DNA of 50,774 bases, taken from assembly GCF_010894475.1 (NCBI RefSeq), contig NZ_JAAIYB010000007.1, positions 1-50,774 of the forward strand. The letters run 5' to 3'. The position numbers were made by a program, and so were the translations under genes. Positions 1-8,768 of this stretch are shown piece after piece (position 1 is the first letter of the stretch; each line of letters starts with the position of its first letter). The stretch is from Myxococcus vastator (lineage in GTDB: Bacteria; Myxococcota; Myxococcia; Myxococcales; Myxococcaceae). The notes below the pieces were generated by a model. It saw only the letters and a program-made list of their open reading frames with translations, did not search any database and had not been told where the DNA came from.

Positions 1-113
1 GGCGTGTTGCGCGCCGTCGAAGGAGGGCGGGGGGCTGGCTCACAGCCCCACGTCGTGACAGCGAACACGGTGACCAGGACGAGGCGGAGCCGCGGGGTGC
101 CCTGGCGCGCCAC
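1..113 (-). CDS. lipoprotein N-terminus, cut by window edge
   Basis: Immediately after the stop of the cysteine-rich lipoprotein gene (stop at 118-120), a GTG at 113-111 opens a frame with no stop to the window edge. The translation begins with an Arg-containing n-region, a hydrophobic core (LVLVTVFAVTT) and a lipobox-like WGC, followed by a Pro-rich stretch, which is the layout of a lipoprotein signal peptide. The 4-nt gap to the upstream gene suggests it is the next member of the sigma/anti-sigma/caspase operon. Only about 37 codons are visible, so no function can be given. Confidence 0.55.
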   Translation of the reverse strand, partial: MARQGTPRLRLVLVTVFAVTTWGCEPAPRPPSTARNT

Positions 114-117
114 GGTG

Positions 118-1248
118 TCACGTTCCGAGCTGGCAGACGGGGCCCGCCGGTGAAGCCACGCACCGCCGGCTGCCCGGGCAGTCGCGGTCCGTCGCGCAGG
201 GCACCGTGCAGGCTCCGCTGACGCAGCGCCCTCCGGGCAGCCCCAGCTCGTGGCAGCTCGCGTCGTCGGTGCAGGGCGCGTCCATCCGCCGCAGGGCATG
301 GCAGCCCGCGAAGTTCGCGGCATCCGGCAGGCACCGTCCGGACTGGCAGGTGAAGCCCGGCGCGCACCGCGCCGGGCAATCGTCGTCCGGCAGGGCCTGG
401 GTCGTGGGGTGGCAGTCGTCATCTTCGTCGCCGCCACAGCGGGCCACGCACGCGGCGCTTCCTTCGGGCAGCACCTCGCAGTGCGTCCCCGCGGCGCATT
501 GCCAGTCGCCCGTGCAGGGCGCGCACAGGGGGCCGGGGCCCTCGCAGCGGTTGCCCCTGCACGTCAGGCCCGCGCCGCAGTGCGAGTTGCCGAAGCACTC
601 CAGGCACTTCTTGTTCGGCGCGCACACCAGGCCTTCCACACAGCCAATCTCCTGGCAGCCCTGTTCGAGGAGCGACTCGTCCACCTCCAGGTCGACGTTG
701 AGCTCCTTCTTCTCGCCAGGGCCCGCGCAGTCCTCGACCTGGGTGGCCGGAAAGCCCAGGGCCGTCACCGTCACCGAGTAGCAGCCGTCCGGAAGAGGCC
801 CCACGCGCAGCCGCCCCTGCGCGTCCAGCAGCAGCCGCTGGAAGGGCGTGCCCGCCACGGACACCTCCGCCGCCGACAGCCGGAAGCCGTTGGTCGTCTT
901 CACGCGCAGGTCGAGGAAGCCCGCGGGGGTGGGCGCCACCGGCCGCACCTGCACGGACTGGCCTCCCAGCACCCGCACCTGGACGCGGGCGGCCTTTTCG
1001 GCCGTGGCGACGATGAAGAGCTCCGCCATCCCCGTGGGGACGTCCTCCAGGGTGAAGCGCCCGTCCGCGTCGACATGGCTGCTCACGCCCGGCTGGGACA
1101 CCAGCGACACCAGGGCCACCGCAGGGTCGCTCTCCGTGAGCTGCCCGTGCACGGTGCCCACCCGGAAGGGCGCGTTCTCCAGGTTGCCGCAGCCCGCGGC
1201 GCAGCAGGCCACGAGGGTGGCCACCGCGATGTGAAACGTTGAGCGCAT
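118..1248 (-). CDS. cysteine-rich lipoprotein with carboxypeptidase-regulatory-like domains
   Basis: The 376-residue product starts with a lipoprotein signal (lipobox AAGC near residue 20). The first half holds two repeats of the carboxypeptidase-regulatory-like beta-sandwich type, recognisable from DADGRFTLEDVPTG and DAQGRLRVGPLPDG. The C-terminal half is a dense cysteine-rich region of myxobacterial type (CxxxxxCxxGLxC spacing) of the kind seen on surface proteins. The ATG overlaps the upstream caspase-like stop as TGATG, so translation is probably coupled. The likely location is the outer membrane or cell surface. The role is unknown; co-expression with the ECF sigma system suggests an envelope-stress or surface function (inference). 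Confidence 0.8.
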   Translation of the reverse strand: MRSTFHIAVATLVACCAAGCGNLENAPFRVGTVHGQLTESDPAVALVSLVSQPGVSSHVDADGRFTLEDVPTGMAELFIVATAEKAARVQVRVLGGQSVQVRPVAPTPAGFLDLRVKTTNGFRLSAAEVSVAGTPFQRLLLDAQGRLRVGPLPDGCYSVTVTALGFPATQVEDCAGPGEKKELNVDLEVDESLLEQGCQEIGCVEGLVCAPNKKCLECFGNSHCGAGLTCRGNRCEGPGPLCAPCTGDWQCAAGTHCEVLPEGSAACVARCGGDEDDDCHPTTQALPDDDCPARCAPGFTCQSGRCLPDAANFAGCHALRRMDAPCTDDASCHELGLPGGRCVSGACTVPCATDRDCPGSRRCVASPAGPVCQLGT

Positions 1249-2891
1249 CAAAAGCGATATCCCGCGCCGGCCCAGCCACCCGTGAAACCCACGGCCTGCC
1301 CCTGCCCATCCACAACGACATACGTCAGCATGAGCTGGGCCTGAGACATCAGCTCCAGCCGCTCACCCACCCGCCACACGATGCCGCCCACCACGCCGGG
1401 GCTGACGGTGAAGAAGCGCTGCCCGGTGACGGCAGCCTCTACGTCAAAGGACCGCCTGAGGTACAGGCCGGCCACACGCGGCCCCGCGAACAGCGTCAGC
1501 CGCTCCCAGCGCCACAGGTAGGGGAGGGCCGCGCCCGCGGAGACGGTGGTGTAGCGGAAGGGCACCTCGCTGCCCGGCGTCAGCCGCAGGGCCCGGTTGC
1601 CGGTGCTGAAGGCCACGTCGAAGAGCAGGCCGAAGTCCTGGAGCGGCCGGTCCTCCAGCCGCAGTGACAGGGCGACTTCGGGGGACAGGGGCAAGAGCTC
1701 GGTGCGGCTGCGGGCATCCGCGAAGCTGAACAGGCCGCCCAGCAGCGACAGCGAGCGCCGCGGGAAGGCCTCCGCCAGCAGGCGCTCCAGGGGCAGGCGG
1801 TCCCCCAGGCCCACCTCCACGTCGCGGCGCATGAGGACGGCGTCGCCCTTGGTCAGCTCCACCGTCCGCATGCCGGGCGTCACCGCCGCGCCGCCGGGCA
1901 GGTCCGTGCGCGCCTCGCCGTCCACCTTGAGCGTGAAGCCGTCCAGGCGCGGGTTGTAGGAGAACAGCTCGGGGCGGCCCGTCCGGGTGATGCTGCCGGA
2001 GAGCACCACGGGGTCCGCGCCCACCTCCAGGATTTCCGCCGACGGCCGCTGCCGCCCCTCGGTGAAGGCGAAGGTGCGGCGGCGTGCATGGTCATGCGCC
2101 TCGGTGGCCGTGACGGCGCCGTCACCATTGCGGTCCGCCGCGCCGCTCAAGCCGTCGATGAGGAAGTGGGTGTAGATGTCGTTGCGCAGGCTCTCGTCCT
2201 CGCGCGCCGTCTCGCCCCAGTCGCAGGCGGCGAACACCATGGACGCGCGCGACGACTCCTCCAGCGGCCGGGTGTAGAAGCCGGCCTTGATGCCCTCCAG
2301 CTCCGCCTTCAGCTCCTTGGGCAGCAACGACTTGCCGCTGCCGCTGTGGCAGGTGGCCAGCACCAGCATGCGGCGCCGGCTGGCCAGCCCGTCGAACTCC
2401 GCCTTCAGCGCGTCCATGCTCAGCGCCGTCTGGGGAATGTCCCGGTAGGCCGCGTCGCGGGTGACCAGGTAGCGCCGCAGCTCGCCCTTCGCGTCGCGCG
2501 CCAGCGTGCCGTGCGCGGAGAAGTAGACGACCACCACGTCGTCGGGCCGGTTCGCCTCCTTCTTGAGCCGCCGGAGCGCCCCGAGGATGGCCTCGCGGGT
2601 CGTCTCCTCGCGGCGGGTGAGCACGCGCACCTGGTCGAACCCGCCGCGCGCGGGGTCCCTCAGCGCGGCGCCCAAATCACGGGCGTCCTTGCCGGTGTAG
2701 CGCAGCCCCTTCCAGCGCGGATCGTCAAACGAGGCGATGCCCACCAGCAGGGCCATCCGGCGTGGCTTGTAGGCGCTGGACAGCGACGCTTCATCCAGCT
2801 TCAGCGGCACCAGTCCGCCCTTCTCCCCGGAGGAGGAGGGCGTCGCGCACGCGGCCAGACAGGCCAGCAGGATGGGAAGGAGGCGCCTCAC
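1248..2891 (-). CDS. caspase-family (C14-like) lipoprotein with beta-rich C-terminus
   Basis: This 547-residue protein has a lipobox (LAAC, Cys15) followed by a caspase/metacaspase-like p20 domain. The catalytic pair is visible: His127 in YFSAHG and Cys181 in LVLATCHSG, after GIASFDD and KDARDLG. An EF-hand-like loop (DRNGDGAVTATE) lies near residue 255 and could bind calcium. Residues from about 380 on are beta-strand rich and the protein ends in YRF, like outer-membrane barrel termini. It lies 10 nt downstream of the anti-sigma gene and overlaps the next lipoprotein gene, so it belongs to the sigma operon. It is probably an envelope-anchored protease; the substrate is unknown. Confidence 0.87.
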   Translation of the reverse strand: MRRLLPILLACLAACATPSSSGEKGGLVPLKLDEASLSSAYKPRRMALLVGIASFDDPRWKGLRYTGKDARDLGAALRDPARGGFDQVRVLTRREETTREAILGALRRLKKEANRPDDVVVVYFSAHGTLARDAKGELRRYLVTRDAAYRDIPQTALSMDALKAEFDGLASRRRMLVLATCHSGSGKSLLPKELKAELEGIKAGFYTRPLEESSRASMVFAACDWGETAREDESLRNDIYTHFLIDGLSGAADRNGDGAVTATEAHDHARRRTFAFTEGRQRPSAEILEVGADPVVLSGSITRTGRPELFSYNPRLDGFTLKVDGEARTDLPGGAAVTPGMRTVELTKGDAVLMRRDVEVGLGDRLPLERLLAEAFPRRSLSLLGGLFSFADARSRTELLPLSPEVALSLRLEDRPLQDFGLLFDVAFSTGNRALRLTPGSEVPFRYTTVSAGAALPYLWRWERLTLFAGPRVAGLYLRRSFDVEAAVTGQRFFTVSPGVVGGIVWRVGERLELMSQAQLMLTYVVVDGQGQAVGFTGGWAGAGYRF

Positions 2892-2901
2892 GTGGAACCG
2901 T

Positions 2902-3720
2902 TCAGGGACGATTCTGGCTGCTTCTCACGCTCACGTCGAACCGGATGATGGCCAGCGGGCCCTGGGAGCCCGCACCGCTTCGCCCCGCCAACATTTCACC
3001 GACCGCCTCGGCGTCGGGCGGCGAACCGGCGGAGCCCACCAGCCACAGCGTCACCGGGCCGGCCTCGCCCGCGAGGCTCACGCCCGCGAGCCCCTGCGGC
3101 CCCTGCAGGTCATGGGTGCCCGCGACCAGGGGGAAGTGGCCCAGCAGCGCCGGCGCCGCGCCCTGCCGTTGCTCGAAGAGCAGGGCGGTGCCCGCCTCGG
3201 TGGCGTGGTAGCGCAGGAGCAACACCTCCGAATCCTTCACCGGGCTGCCCGGGTCCAGGCGCCGCAAGCCTCCCGCGCTGTCGCGTGCCACCACCGACAG
3301 CTCCAGGGGGATGCGCGCCAGGCGCCCCTTCTCACCCGTCCATTCCGCCGCGGTGCCTCCCTGGCTGGAGGGGGCCTCCGCCCGCATGCGGGGCAGCAAC
3401 ACCACTGCCAGCAGGCACGCGGCGAGCCCTCCGGCGACCATGCCCCAGCGCCCGGCCGCGGACCGAGGGGCTCGCAGCGCGCGCCGCACGCGGGCCAGCC
3501 CCACTTCATCCAGGGGCGGGGCGGACGCGCCGGGCGGCGCGAGCCCCAGCAGCAGCGCGTCCACGTGTCCGTCGAGCAGGCCCGGGCCCGGGTGCGCGGC
3601 GAGGAACGCCTCGCACGTCTCGCACGGGTGCGCCAGGTGTCCGGCGAAGTACGCCACGGCCTCGGGCTCTCGGCGGGAAAGGGCGCTCAGCGCGCCGTCG
3701 TCCAGGTGTTTCATGAACAC
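2902..3720 (-). CDS. anti-sigma factor, membrane-bound, zinc-finger type
   Basis: The 272-residue product starts at a GTG directly abutting the sigma factor stop (an ATG two codons later is the alternative). The N-terminal cytoplasmic part has a His-rich HxxHxCxxC segment (HLAHPCETC, residues 28-36), typical of zinc-binding anti-sigma domains. A single hydrophobic segment (VAGGLAACLLAVVLLP, about residues 95-110) should span the inner membrane, leaving a periplasmic domain of about 150 residues with no recognised fold. The gene order sigma then anti-sigma supports the role: holding the ECF factor until a signal releases it. The signal is not visible from sequence. Confidence 0.82.
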   Translation of the reverse strand: MFMKHLDDGALSALSRREPEAVAYFAGHLAHPCETCEAFLAAHPGPGLLDGHVDALLLGLAPPGASAPPLDEVGLARVRRALRAPRSAAGRWGMVAGGLAACLLAVVLLPRMRAEAPSSQGGTAAEWTGEKGRLARIPLELSVVARDSAGGLRRLDPGSPVKDSEVLLLRYHATEAGTALLFEQRQGAAPALLGHFPLVAGTHDLQGPQGLAGVSLAGEAGPVTLWLVGSAGSPPDAEAVGEMLAGRSGAGSQGPLAIIRFDVSVRSSQNRP

Positions 3721-4350
3721 TCACTCCCACCGGCCGGCGAGCACTCGCCGCAGCAGCTCGCGCTTGATTCGAGACCGGAACCGCTCCAGTCGCATCGTCA
3801 CCGCGCTTTTTCCCACGCCCAGCTTCTCCGCGATCTCCCGCGCGGACAGCTCACCCTCCACGTAGAAGAGGTGCACCGTCCGCTTCTCCTCGCCCTCGGG
3901 CAGCTCCGCGATGAGCCGCCGGACCACCTCGATGTCACGCTCCAACTGCAGCGCCTCGGGAAGGTGGGGGACCGTCTCCGGTTCCGGGTCCGCCACGTCC
4001 TCCTCCAGCCGCCGGGTGCTGGACTTCCGCTCCAGCCGCGTCCGGGCCCGGTTTCGGGCAATGGACAGCAGCCACGACTCGAAGGCCCCCGGCTCCTTCA
4101 GCCGGGGGAGCGCCCGGAACGCCCGGACGAAGGTCTCCTGGATGACGTCCTCCACCTCATCCGCGTCCAGCTGGGAGAAGCCGCCCACCAGCCGTGTCAC
4201 CAGGGGACGCGTGCGACGGTAGAGCTCGCTGTAGGCAGACGCCTGCCCTTGCGATGCCCGCCGCACCCACTCCGTCAGTCCCTCCGACGCACCCACCTGT
4301 CCTCCAGACCTTCGTGAACGCCCACCGGCCACGGGGCCGGCCGCTGCCAT
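3721..4350 (-). CDS. ECF RNA polymerase sigma factor (sigma-70 family)
   Basis: Region 2 is clear ([12 protein letters not shown], then [19 protein letters not shown]) and region 4 has the [24 protein letters not shown] linker of about 50 residues separates them and no other sigma regions are present, so this is an ECF-type factor. The ATG at 4350 follows a GGGGGAC stretch and was preferred; the frame is open to 4395, so an N-terminus 15 residues longer is possible. It heads a minus-strand operon with its anti-sigma factor and a caspase-like lipoprotein and is divergent from serC. ECF factors usually activate their own promoter; no promoter motif was identified with confidence. Confidence 0.92.
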   Translation of the reverse strand: MAAAGPVAGGRSRRSGGQVGASEGLTEWVRRASQGQASAYSELYRRTRPLVTRLVGGFSQLDADEVEDVIQETFVRAFRALPRLKEPGAFESWLLSIARNRARTRLERKSSTRRLEEDVADPEPETVPHLPEALQLERDIEVVRRLIAELPEGEEKRTVHLFYVEGELSAREIAEKLGVGKSAVTMRLERFRSRIKRELLRRVLAGRWE

Positions 4351-4457
4351 GTCGTCCCCCAGCGGGCAGGCGGGCGGGCTTCTTCCCGCTGGCACTCAGG
4401 GGGCCGGTGGGGAGAAGAATGCCTCCACGGCGGTTCATCTCCCTAAAGGACACTTCC

Positions 4458-5546
4458 ATGCGCGTCATCAACTTCAATCCTGGCCCCGCGAGCCTCCCGC
4501 TTCCGGCGCTCGAGCGTGCCCGCGACGAGCTGCTCGACTTCGAGGGGTCCGGAATGTCGGTGATGGAACAGAGTCACCGGGGCCCGGAATACCTGGCGGT
4601 GCACGAGGCGGCGCTCGCCCTGATGGCCCGGCTCCTGGAGGTCCCCGCCACCCACCAGATTCTCTTCCTGTCGGGGAGCGCCTCCCACCAGTTCGCGCAG
4701 GTGCCCATGAACTTCCTGCCGCCCGGCGGCAGCGCGGACTACCTCATGACGGGGGTGTGGAGCGAGAAGGCCTTCGACGAGGCGAAGTACTACGGCGCCC
4801 CGAGGATGGCCGCCAGCACGGTGCGGCCCGACAAGCGCTACACGCGCATTCCGCGCCAGGACGAGCTGCGGCTGGACCCGAAGGCCGCCTACGTCCACCT
4901 GACGAGCAACAACACCATCTTCGGCACGCAGTGGCACGACTTCCCGGAGGTGGGGAGCGTTCCGCTGGTGGCCGACATGAGCTCGGACTTCCTCTGGCGG
5001 AAGTTCGACGTGCGGCCCTTCCGCTTCCTCTACGCCGGCGCGCAGAAGAACCTGGGCCCGTCGGGCGTGACGGTGGTGATTGCCGACAAGGACTACCTCG
5101 CCAGCGGGCGCAAGGACATCCCGAAGATCTTCCGCTACACGACGCACGCGGAGAACAACTCGCTCTACAACACGCCGCCGTCCTTCGCCGTCTACCTGGT
5201 GCGCAACGTGCTGGAGTGGATTGACTCCGTCGGCGGTCTGCCGCGGCTGGAGCAGTGGAACCGGGAGAAGGCGGCGCTGCTCTACGGGGCCGTGGACCGC
5301 AACCCGGACTTCTACCGCGCGCCGGTGGAGCGCGAGTCCCGTTCAGTGATGAACGCTGTCTTCCAGTTGCCCACGGAGGCGCTGGAGGCGGCCTTCGTCG
5401 CTGACGCGAAGCAGCAAGGCATGGTGGGCCTCAAGGGGCACCGGACGGCCGGAGGAATCCGCGTTTCCATGTACAACGCGGTGAGCGTGGAGAATGTGCG
5501 CACGCTGGTCGCCTTCATGGACCATTTCGTGAAGACGCGCGGGTAG
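4458..5546 (+). CDS. serC: phosphoserine aminotransferase
   Basis: The 362-residue product matches the usual SerC length. It begins [13 protein letters not shown] and contains [11 protein letters not shown], the PLP-lysine context [12 protein letters not shown] (Lys197) and the C-terminal [18 protein letters not shown], all SerC signatures. It converts 3-phosphohydroxypyruvate and glutamate to phosphoserine and 2-oxoglutarate in cytosolic serine synthesis, and can also act in pyridoxal phosphate synthesis. The ATG at 4458 follows AAAGGA at 4445-4450, a good ribosome-binding site; longer in-frame extensions upstream lack one and lie outside the family. It is divergent from the sigma operon. 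Confidence 0.97.
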   Translation: MRVINFNPGPASLPLPALERARDELLDFEGSGMSVMEQSHRGPEYLAVHEAALALMARLLEVPATHQILFLSGSASHQFAQVPMNFLPPGGSADYLMTGVWSEKAFDEAKYYGAPRMAASTVRPDKRYTRIPRQDELRLDPKAAYVHLTSNNTIFGTQWHDFPEVGSVPLVADMSSDFLWRKFDVRPFRFLYAGAQKNLGPSGVTVVIADKDYLASGRKDIPKIFRYTTHAENNSLYNTPPSFAVYLVRNVLEWIDSVGGLPRLEQWNREKAALLYGAVDRNPDFYRAPVERESRSVMNAVFQLPTEALEAAFVADAKQQGMVGLKGHRTAGGIRVSMYNAVSVENVRTLVAFMDHFVKTRG

Positions 5547-5587
5547 GCTGCGTCCAATCGCACGGATTACCCACACCCGGAGGATTC

Positions 5588-6145
5588 ATGAAAGCCACGC
5601 TGACCACCGTCGTGCTGTCCCTGATGCTCGCAGTCCCGGCCTTCGCCAAGGACGTCGCGGGGGTGAAGTACCCGGAGACGGCCACCGTCGCCGGCAAGGA
5701 GCTGAAGCTCAACGGCGTGGGCCTGCGCAGCAAGTTCGTGTTCAAGGTCTACACGGCGGGACTCTACCTGGAGACGCCGTCGAAGGACGGCGCGGCCATC
5801 ATCAGCTCGGACCAGGTGAAGCGCGTGCGCATGTACATGCTGCGGGACCTGGACAAGAAGACCATCGTCGAGGCCATTGGCGACGGCTTCAAGAAGAACG
5901 CCGGCACCAAGCTGGCGGAGCTCCAGCCCAAGCTGGACACCTTCAACGCGGCCATCCCGGACGTGAAGAAGGGTGACGAGCTCATCCTCACCTACGTCCC
6001 CGGCCAGGGCACGCAGGTGTCCAGCAAGACGGGCAAGGAGATCTCCGTGGAGGGCAAGGACTTCGCCGACGCGCTGTTCTCCGTCTTCGTGGGCAAGAAC
6101 CCGGTGGACGGCGGCCTGCGGGATGGGATGCTCGGCAAGGACTGA
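5588..6145 (+). CDS. chalcone isomerase-like secreted protein
   Basis: The 185-residue product has a cleavable signal peptide ending VPAFA-K. It is followed by a domain of the bacterial chalcone-isomerase-like family: GLRSKFVFKVYTAGLYLE, MYMLRDLDKKTIVEAI and a C-terminal LFSVFVGKNPVDGGLRDGMLG. Bacterial members are periplasmic or extracellular, and most lack the plant enzyme's catalytic residues and have no assigned reaction. A strong ribosome-binding site (GGAGG at 5580-5584) precedes the ATG. It lies 41 nt downstream of serC on the same strand and may be co-transcribed with it. The fold assignment is good; the function is unknown. Confidence 0.82.
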   Translation: MKATLTTVVLSLMLAVPAFAKDVAGVKYPETATVAGKELKLNGVGLRSKFVFKVYTAGLYLETPSKDGAAIISSDQVKRVRMYMLRDLDKKTIVEAIGDGFKKNAGTKLAELQPKLDTFNAAIPDVKKGDELILTYVPGQGTQVSSKTGKEISVEGKDFADALFSVFVGKNPVDGGLRDGMLGKD

Positions 6146-6331
6146 GTGTCGTCACGCGCGCGAGTCCGAAGCGCCGCGGCTGCCCCGTGTCTCCCCGGGA
6201 GGCACGGGGCGTCGCCGTTTCAGGGGCCGGAGGCAATGGTTCCGGGGCCCGTGCGTACACGAGGAAGACGGCCGGCCGCTGCGCGAGGGCGGGAGGTCTG
6301 ATAGCAACCGGAGGGCACGAAGGAGGTCGTC

Positions 6332-6580
6332 ATGGGTATCTGTACGTGGTTGGTGCTGGGTGGCATCGCGGGCTGGCTGGCCAGCATCATCAAGGGCACG
6401 AACGCCCGCATGGGCATGTTCGCCAACATCGCCACCGGCATCGTCGGGGCCATGATTGGTGGCTGGGTCTTCAGTCTGATGGGCGGCACCGGCGTGACGG
6501 GCTTCAACCTGTGGTCGCTGCTGGTGGCGACGGTGGGCTCCGTCATCCTCATCACCATCGTCCAAGTCATCCGGAAATGA
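6332..6580 (+). CDS. GlsB/YeaQ/YmgE family small membrane protein
   Basis: This 82-residue protein has three hydrophobic segments and the family's glycine-rich signatures: GGIAGWLASIIKGTNARMG, then NIATGIVGAMIGGWVF, then a C-terminal helix ending in a short basic tail. The family (also called transglycosylase-associated protein) is inner-membrane located and often linked to general stress; its molecular role is not settled. The start is marked by a near-perfect ribosome-binding site (AAGGAGGT at 6320-6327). It is convergent with the radical SAM gene, with only 22 nt between the two stops. Confidence 0.9.
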   Translation: MGICTWLVLGGIAGWLASIIKGTNARMGMFANIATGIVGAMIGGWVFSLMGGTGVTGFNLWSLLVATVGSVILITIVQVIRK

Positions 6581-6602
6581 CGCCCGCCGCCCGCGTGCGC
6601 GC

Positions 6603-7640
6603 TCAGAAGAGACTGAGCTGCGGCGTGGGCGGCGGCTTGCGCTCCGGACGCCGGAAGGTGTCCGGAGCGTCCTCGGTGACGTAGGAGGCGCGGATGCCCA
6701 CCTTGCGCGCCGACGTGTGGAAGAGGCGGTGGAGGGTCTCCGCGTAGAGGCCGTCACCGCGCATGCGGTGCTTGAAGCGGCTGTCGTTGAGCGCCCCGCC
6801 GCGGGTCTCCCGGATGCGGTGGAGCACCCGCTCCGCGCGCAGGGGAAGCTTCGCGCGCAGCCGCTCCGCGAAGACGTCCTGCACCGGGCCAGGCAGCCGC
6901 ACCAGCGTGTGGTGCGCGCGGGTGGCGCCGGCCTCACGCGCCGCGGCCAGCACGCGGTGGATGTCCTCGTCGTTGAGGCCCGGAATGATGGGGGCCACCG
7001 ACACCGCCACGTCGATGCCCGCCTCGGTGAGCCGGCGGATGGTCAGCAGCCGGCGCATGGGGGAGGCGGCATGGGGCTCCATGGCCCGGGCCAGCTCCGC
7101 GTTGTGGAAGGGGAGGCTGATGCTGACCCACAGGCGCGCGTCCCGGGCCAGCCGTTGGAGGACGTCCAGGTCCCGCTCGACGAGCACGCCCTTGGTGATG
7201 ATGCCCACCGGGTTGCGGTAGTCCGCGCAGACCTCCAGGCAGGCGCGCGTCAGGCGCAGTGAGGCCTCCAGCGGCTGGTAGCAGTCGGTGACGCCGCTGA
7301 AGACGACGGTTTCACCCTTCCAGGAGGGCTTCTCGAAGGCCTCGCGGAGCAGCTCCGGCGCCCGGGGCTTCACCACCAGCTTCGTCTCGAAGTCGGTGCC
7401 CGCGCCCAGGTCCAGGTACTGGTGCGTGGGCCGCGCGTAGCAGTACGCGCAGGCGTGGAGGCAGCCCCGGTAGGGGTTGACGCTCCAGCTGAACCCCACG
7501 TCCGGGCTGTCGTTGTGGGACAGCACCTGCCGGCTGTGGTCCTCGAAGACCTCCAGCTTGGACGGCGGGATTTCGTCCAGGTACTCCACCGCGGTGCTCG
7601 CCCACGGGTTGGGCGGATTGTCGATGGGACGCGCCTTCAT
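6603..7640 (-). CDS. SplB-like radical SAM protein (PA0069 family)
   Basis: The 345-residue product carries the radical-SAM cluster motif CxxxCxxC at Cys60, Cys64 and Cys67 (GCLHACAYCYARP). It follows the family's N-terminal NPPNPW and SWSVNPYRGC. Further family motifs are GVTDCYQPLE, GIITKGVLVERDLD and SVAPIIPGLND. Relatives include spore photoproduct lyase-like and other DNA-repair-associated proteins, but this subgroup has no proven reaction. It should bind a 4Fe-4S cluster and S-adenosylmethionine in the cytoplasm. It is a single gene convergent with the GlsB-type gene. Confidence 0.9.
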   Translation of the reverse strand: MKARPIDNPPNPWASTAVEYLDEIPPSKLEVFEDHSRQVLSHNDSPDVGFSWSVNPYRGCLHACAYCYARPTHQYLDLGAGTDFETKLVVKPRAPELLREAFEKPSWKGETVVFSGVTDCYQPLEASLRLTRACLEVCADYRNPVGIITKGVLVERDLDVLQRLARDARLWVSISLPFHNAELARAMEPHAASPMRRLLTIRRLTEAGIDVAVSVAPIIPGLNDEDIHRVLAAAREAGATRAHHTLVRLPGPVQDVFAERLRAKLPLRAERVLHRIRETRGGALNDSRFKHRMRGDGLYAETLHRLFHTSARKVGIRASYVTEDAPDTFRRPERKPPPTPQLSLF

Positions 7641-7694
7641 GGGCGCACCGTGGGCCTGAATGCACGTTCAGTCAAGGCCGGGCGGACGTGAAAA

Positions 7695-7720
7695 GGGGAA
7701 CCCCCTGCAGAGGGCTCCCC
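7695..7720 (-). terminator. Rho-independent terminator for the small lipoprotein gene
   Basis: A GC-rich near-palindrome centred on CTGCAG (GGGGAACCCCCTG against CAGAGGGCTCCCC, two mismatches) lies 34 nt beyond the stop of the minus-strand lipoprotein gene. Read on the minus strand it is followed by TTTT, the usual intrinsic terminator layout. Confidence 0.6.
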
Positions 7721-7753
7721 CCGTACGCCATCCGGATGGCGGGGCTACGTGGC

Positions 7754-8149
7754 TCAGTACGTGGTGACGTAGAGGCGCTGGTTGCCGGTGAGCGTGCCGT
7801 TGTTGCGGACGTACAGGCGCGCACCGGGCCAGTTGCACATCAGGCTGCCGGTGATGGTCGCGCCCGCGGCGACGGTACCGGAGGTGGAGTTGCCACCGCA
7901 GTACGCGTAGTAGGGCGTCGAGTGAGTGCTGGACAGGTTCTCGATGATGAACGGCGTCGAGCCGAACAGCCACGTCGAGAAATCACGCGTCTGCATGGCG
8001 TCGATGGTCGCGTACTCCGCGGCCTGCGCCACATCGCCCAGCTCCGGCTGCTGCATGGCCTGCTCTTCCTCCGGCGTGTACTCCCCACCGCAGCCCACGG
8101 CGGCCAGAGACAGCAGACCCACAACTCCCAACGTATTGAACTTCTTCAC
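7754..8149 (-). CDS. small secreted lipoprotein, function unknown
   Basis: This is a 131-residue protein with a GTG start, after a purine-rich GAGGGGGA. It has a lipobox AVGC-G near residue 20, then an acidic/Gln-rich stretch (EEEQAMQQPELGD) and a Ser/Thr/Tyr/Asn-rich C-terminal half with two cysteines (CGGNST and LMCNWPG). No family was recognised. The C-terminal half could be a small beta-sandwich (inference). It has its own upstream region and a terminator at 7695-7720, so it is probably monocistronic. An AT-rich stretch at 8190-8235 lies upstream and may hold its promoter. Confidence 0.7.
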   Translation of the reverse strand: MKKFNTLGVVGLLSLAAVGCGGEYTPEEEQAMQQPELGDVAQAAEYATIDAMQTRDFSTWLFGSTPFIIENLSSTHSTPYYAYCGGNSTSGTVAAGATITGSLMCNWPGARLYVRNNGTLTGNQRLYVTTY

Positions 8150-8560
8150 GACTTCCCCCTCATTGCGAGTTGTCCCCGAATTGGGGACGTGCGCTGTGTA
8201 TGAGGGTTTTTACGTATTGTAAATGGTGTGTTTTTGACACCCGGTGGGTTGGGATGGATTGCGTCGCCGGATGACGCATTGCGCCGCCTTCGGCATTCCT
8301 GGATGGCCCCGGCTCTGGGGGGGCCGGGCGCCGGAGGGGCACGGAGACAAATGCAGCGAACGGCAGACGGATAGGATTCATTGTCGCAGAAGGGCAGCGC
8401 ATCCTCGCGTGAATCTTGGACTGGCACGTCATCGAGGTGGGGCGTGCGCACTCACGGAGCCGGCGTGGACGTGCTCGCCCCGCGGCTCACTCGCGCCTGC
8501 CATGATGCCTCTTCAATCCTGAGAATTGAGAGTCATTGCTCGAGCTGGCGCGGAGGCTTC
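8150..8560. other. intergenic region between divergent lipoprotein genes
   Basis: About 410 bp with no convincing gene on either strand; the frames that stay open use atypical codons. It contains the AT-rich island at about 8190-8235 (upstream of the minus-strand lipoprotein gene, including TACAAT on that strand) and then ordinary GC-rich DNA up to the conserved upstream block beginning near 8561. Confidence 0.5.
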
Positions 8561-8768
8561 GGCCTTCATGTCCAGGATGGATGTCGCGTGCCGTTCGTCG
8601 CGGCGGCATCTGGCGGAAATGCTGTTCAATGGCATGCGAGTTCCGGGATGGCATGCGTGTGTTTGAGCTGCATCTGGGGGCTCGTGCCTAGCTTGGTGTT
8701 GGCGGCCTCGTTTCGTTGTCTGCTTGTCACGCCGCCATCCCCCAGTACAAATCGAATGGAGCAAGACA
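8561..8768 (+). promoter_or_regulatory. conserved upstream region shared with the paralogous gene
   Basis: This block aligns co-linearly with 16055-16265, the upstream region of the paralogue at 16266. Shared segments include TGTCCAGG, GTTCGTCGCGGCG, CAATGGCA, GAATGCGTGTGT versus GCATGCGTGTGT, and the last stretch GAATGGAGCAAGACA directly before both ATGs. It therefore holds the leader, ribosome-binding site (GGAG at 8758-8761) and presumably the promoter. Similarity over non-coding DNA can reflect either duplication age or conserved regulation; the exact promoter is not resolved. Confidence 0.6.

Noticed and set aside
8234-8262. Possible TTGACA promoter on the plus strand
   Set aside because: TTGACA is present but no -10 box lies at normal spacing and the next plus-strand gene is 500 bp away.
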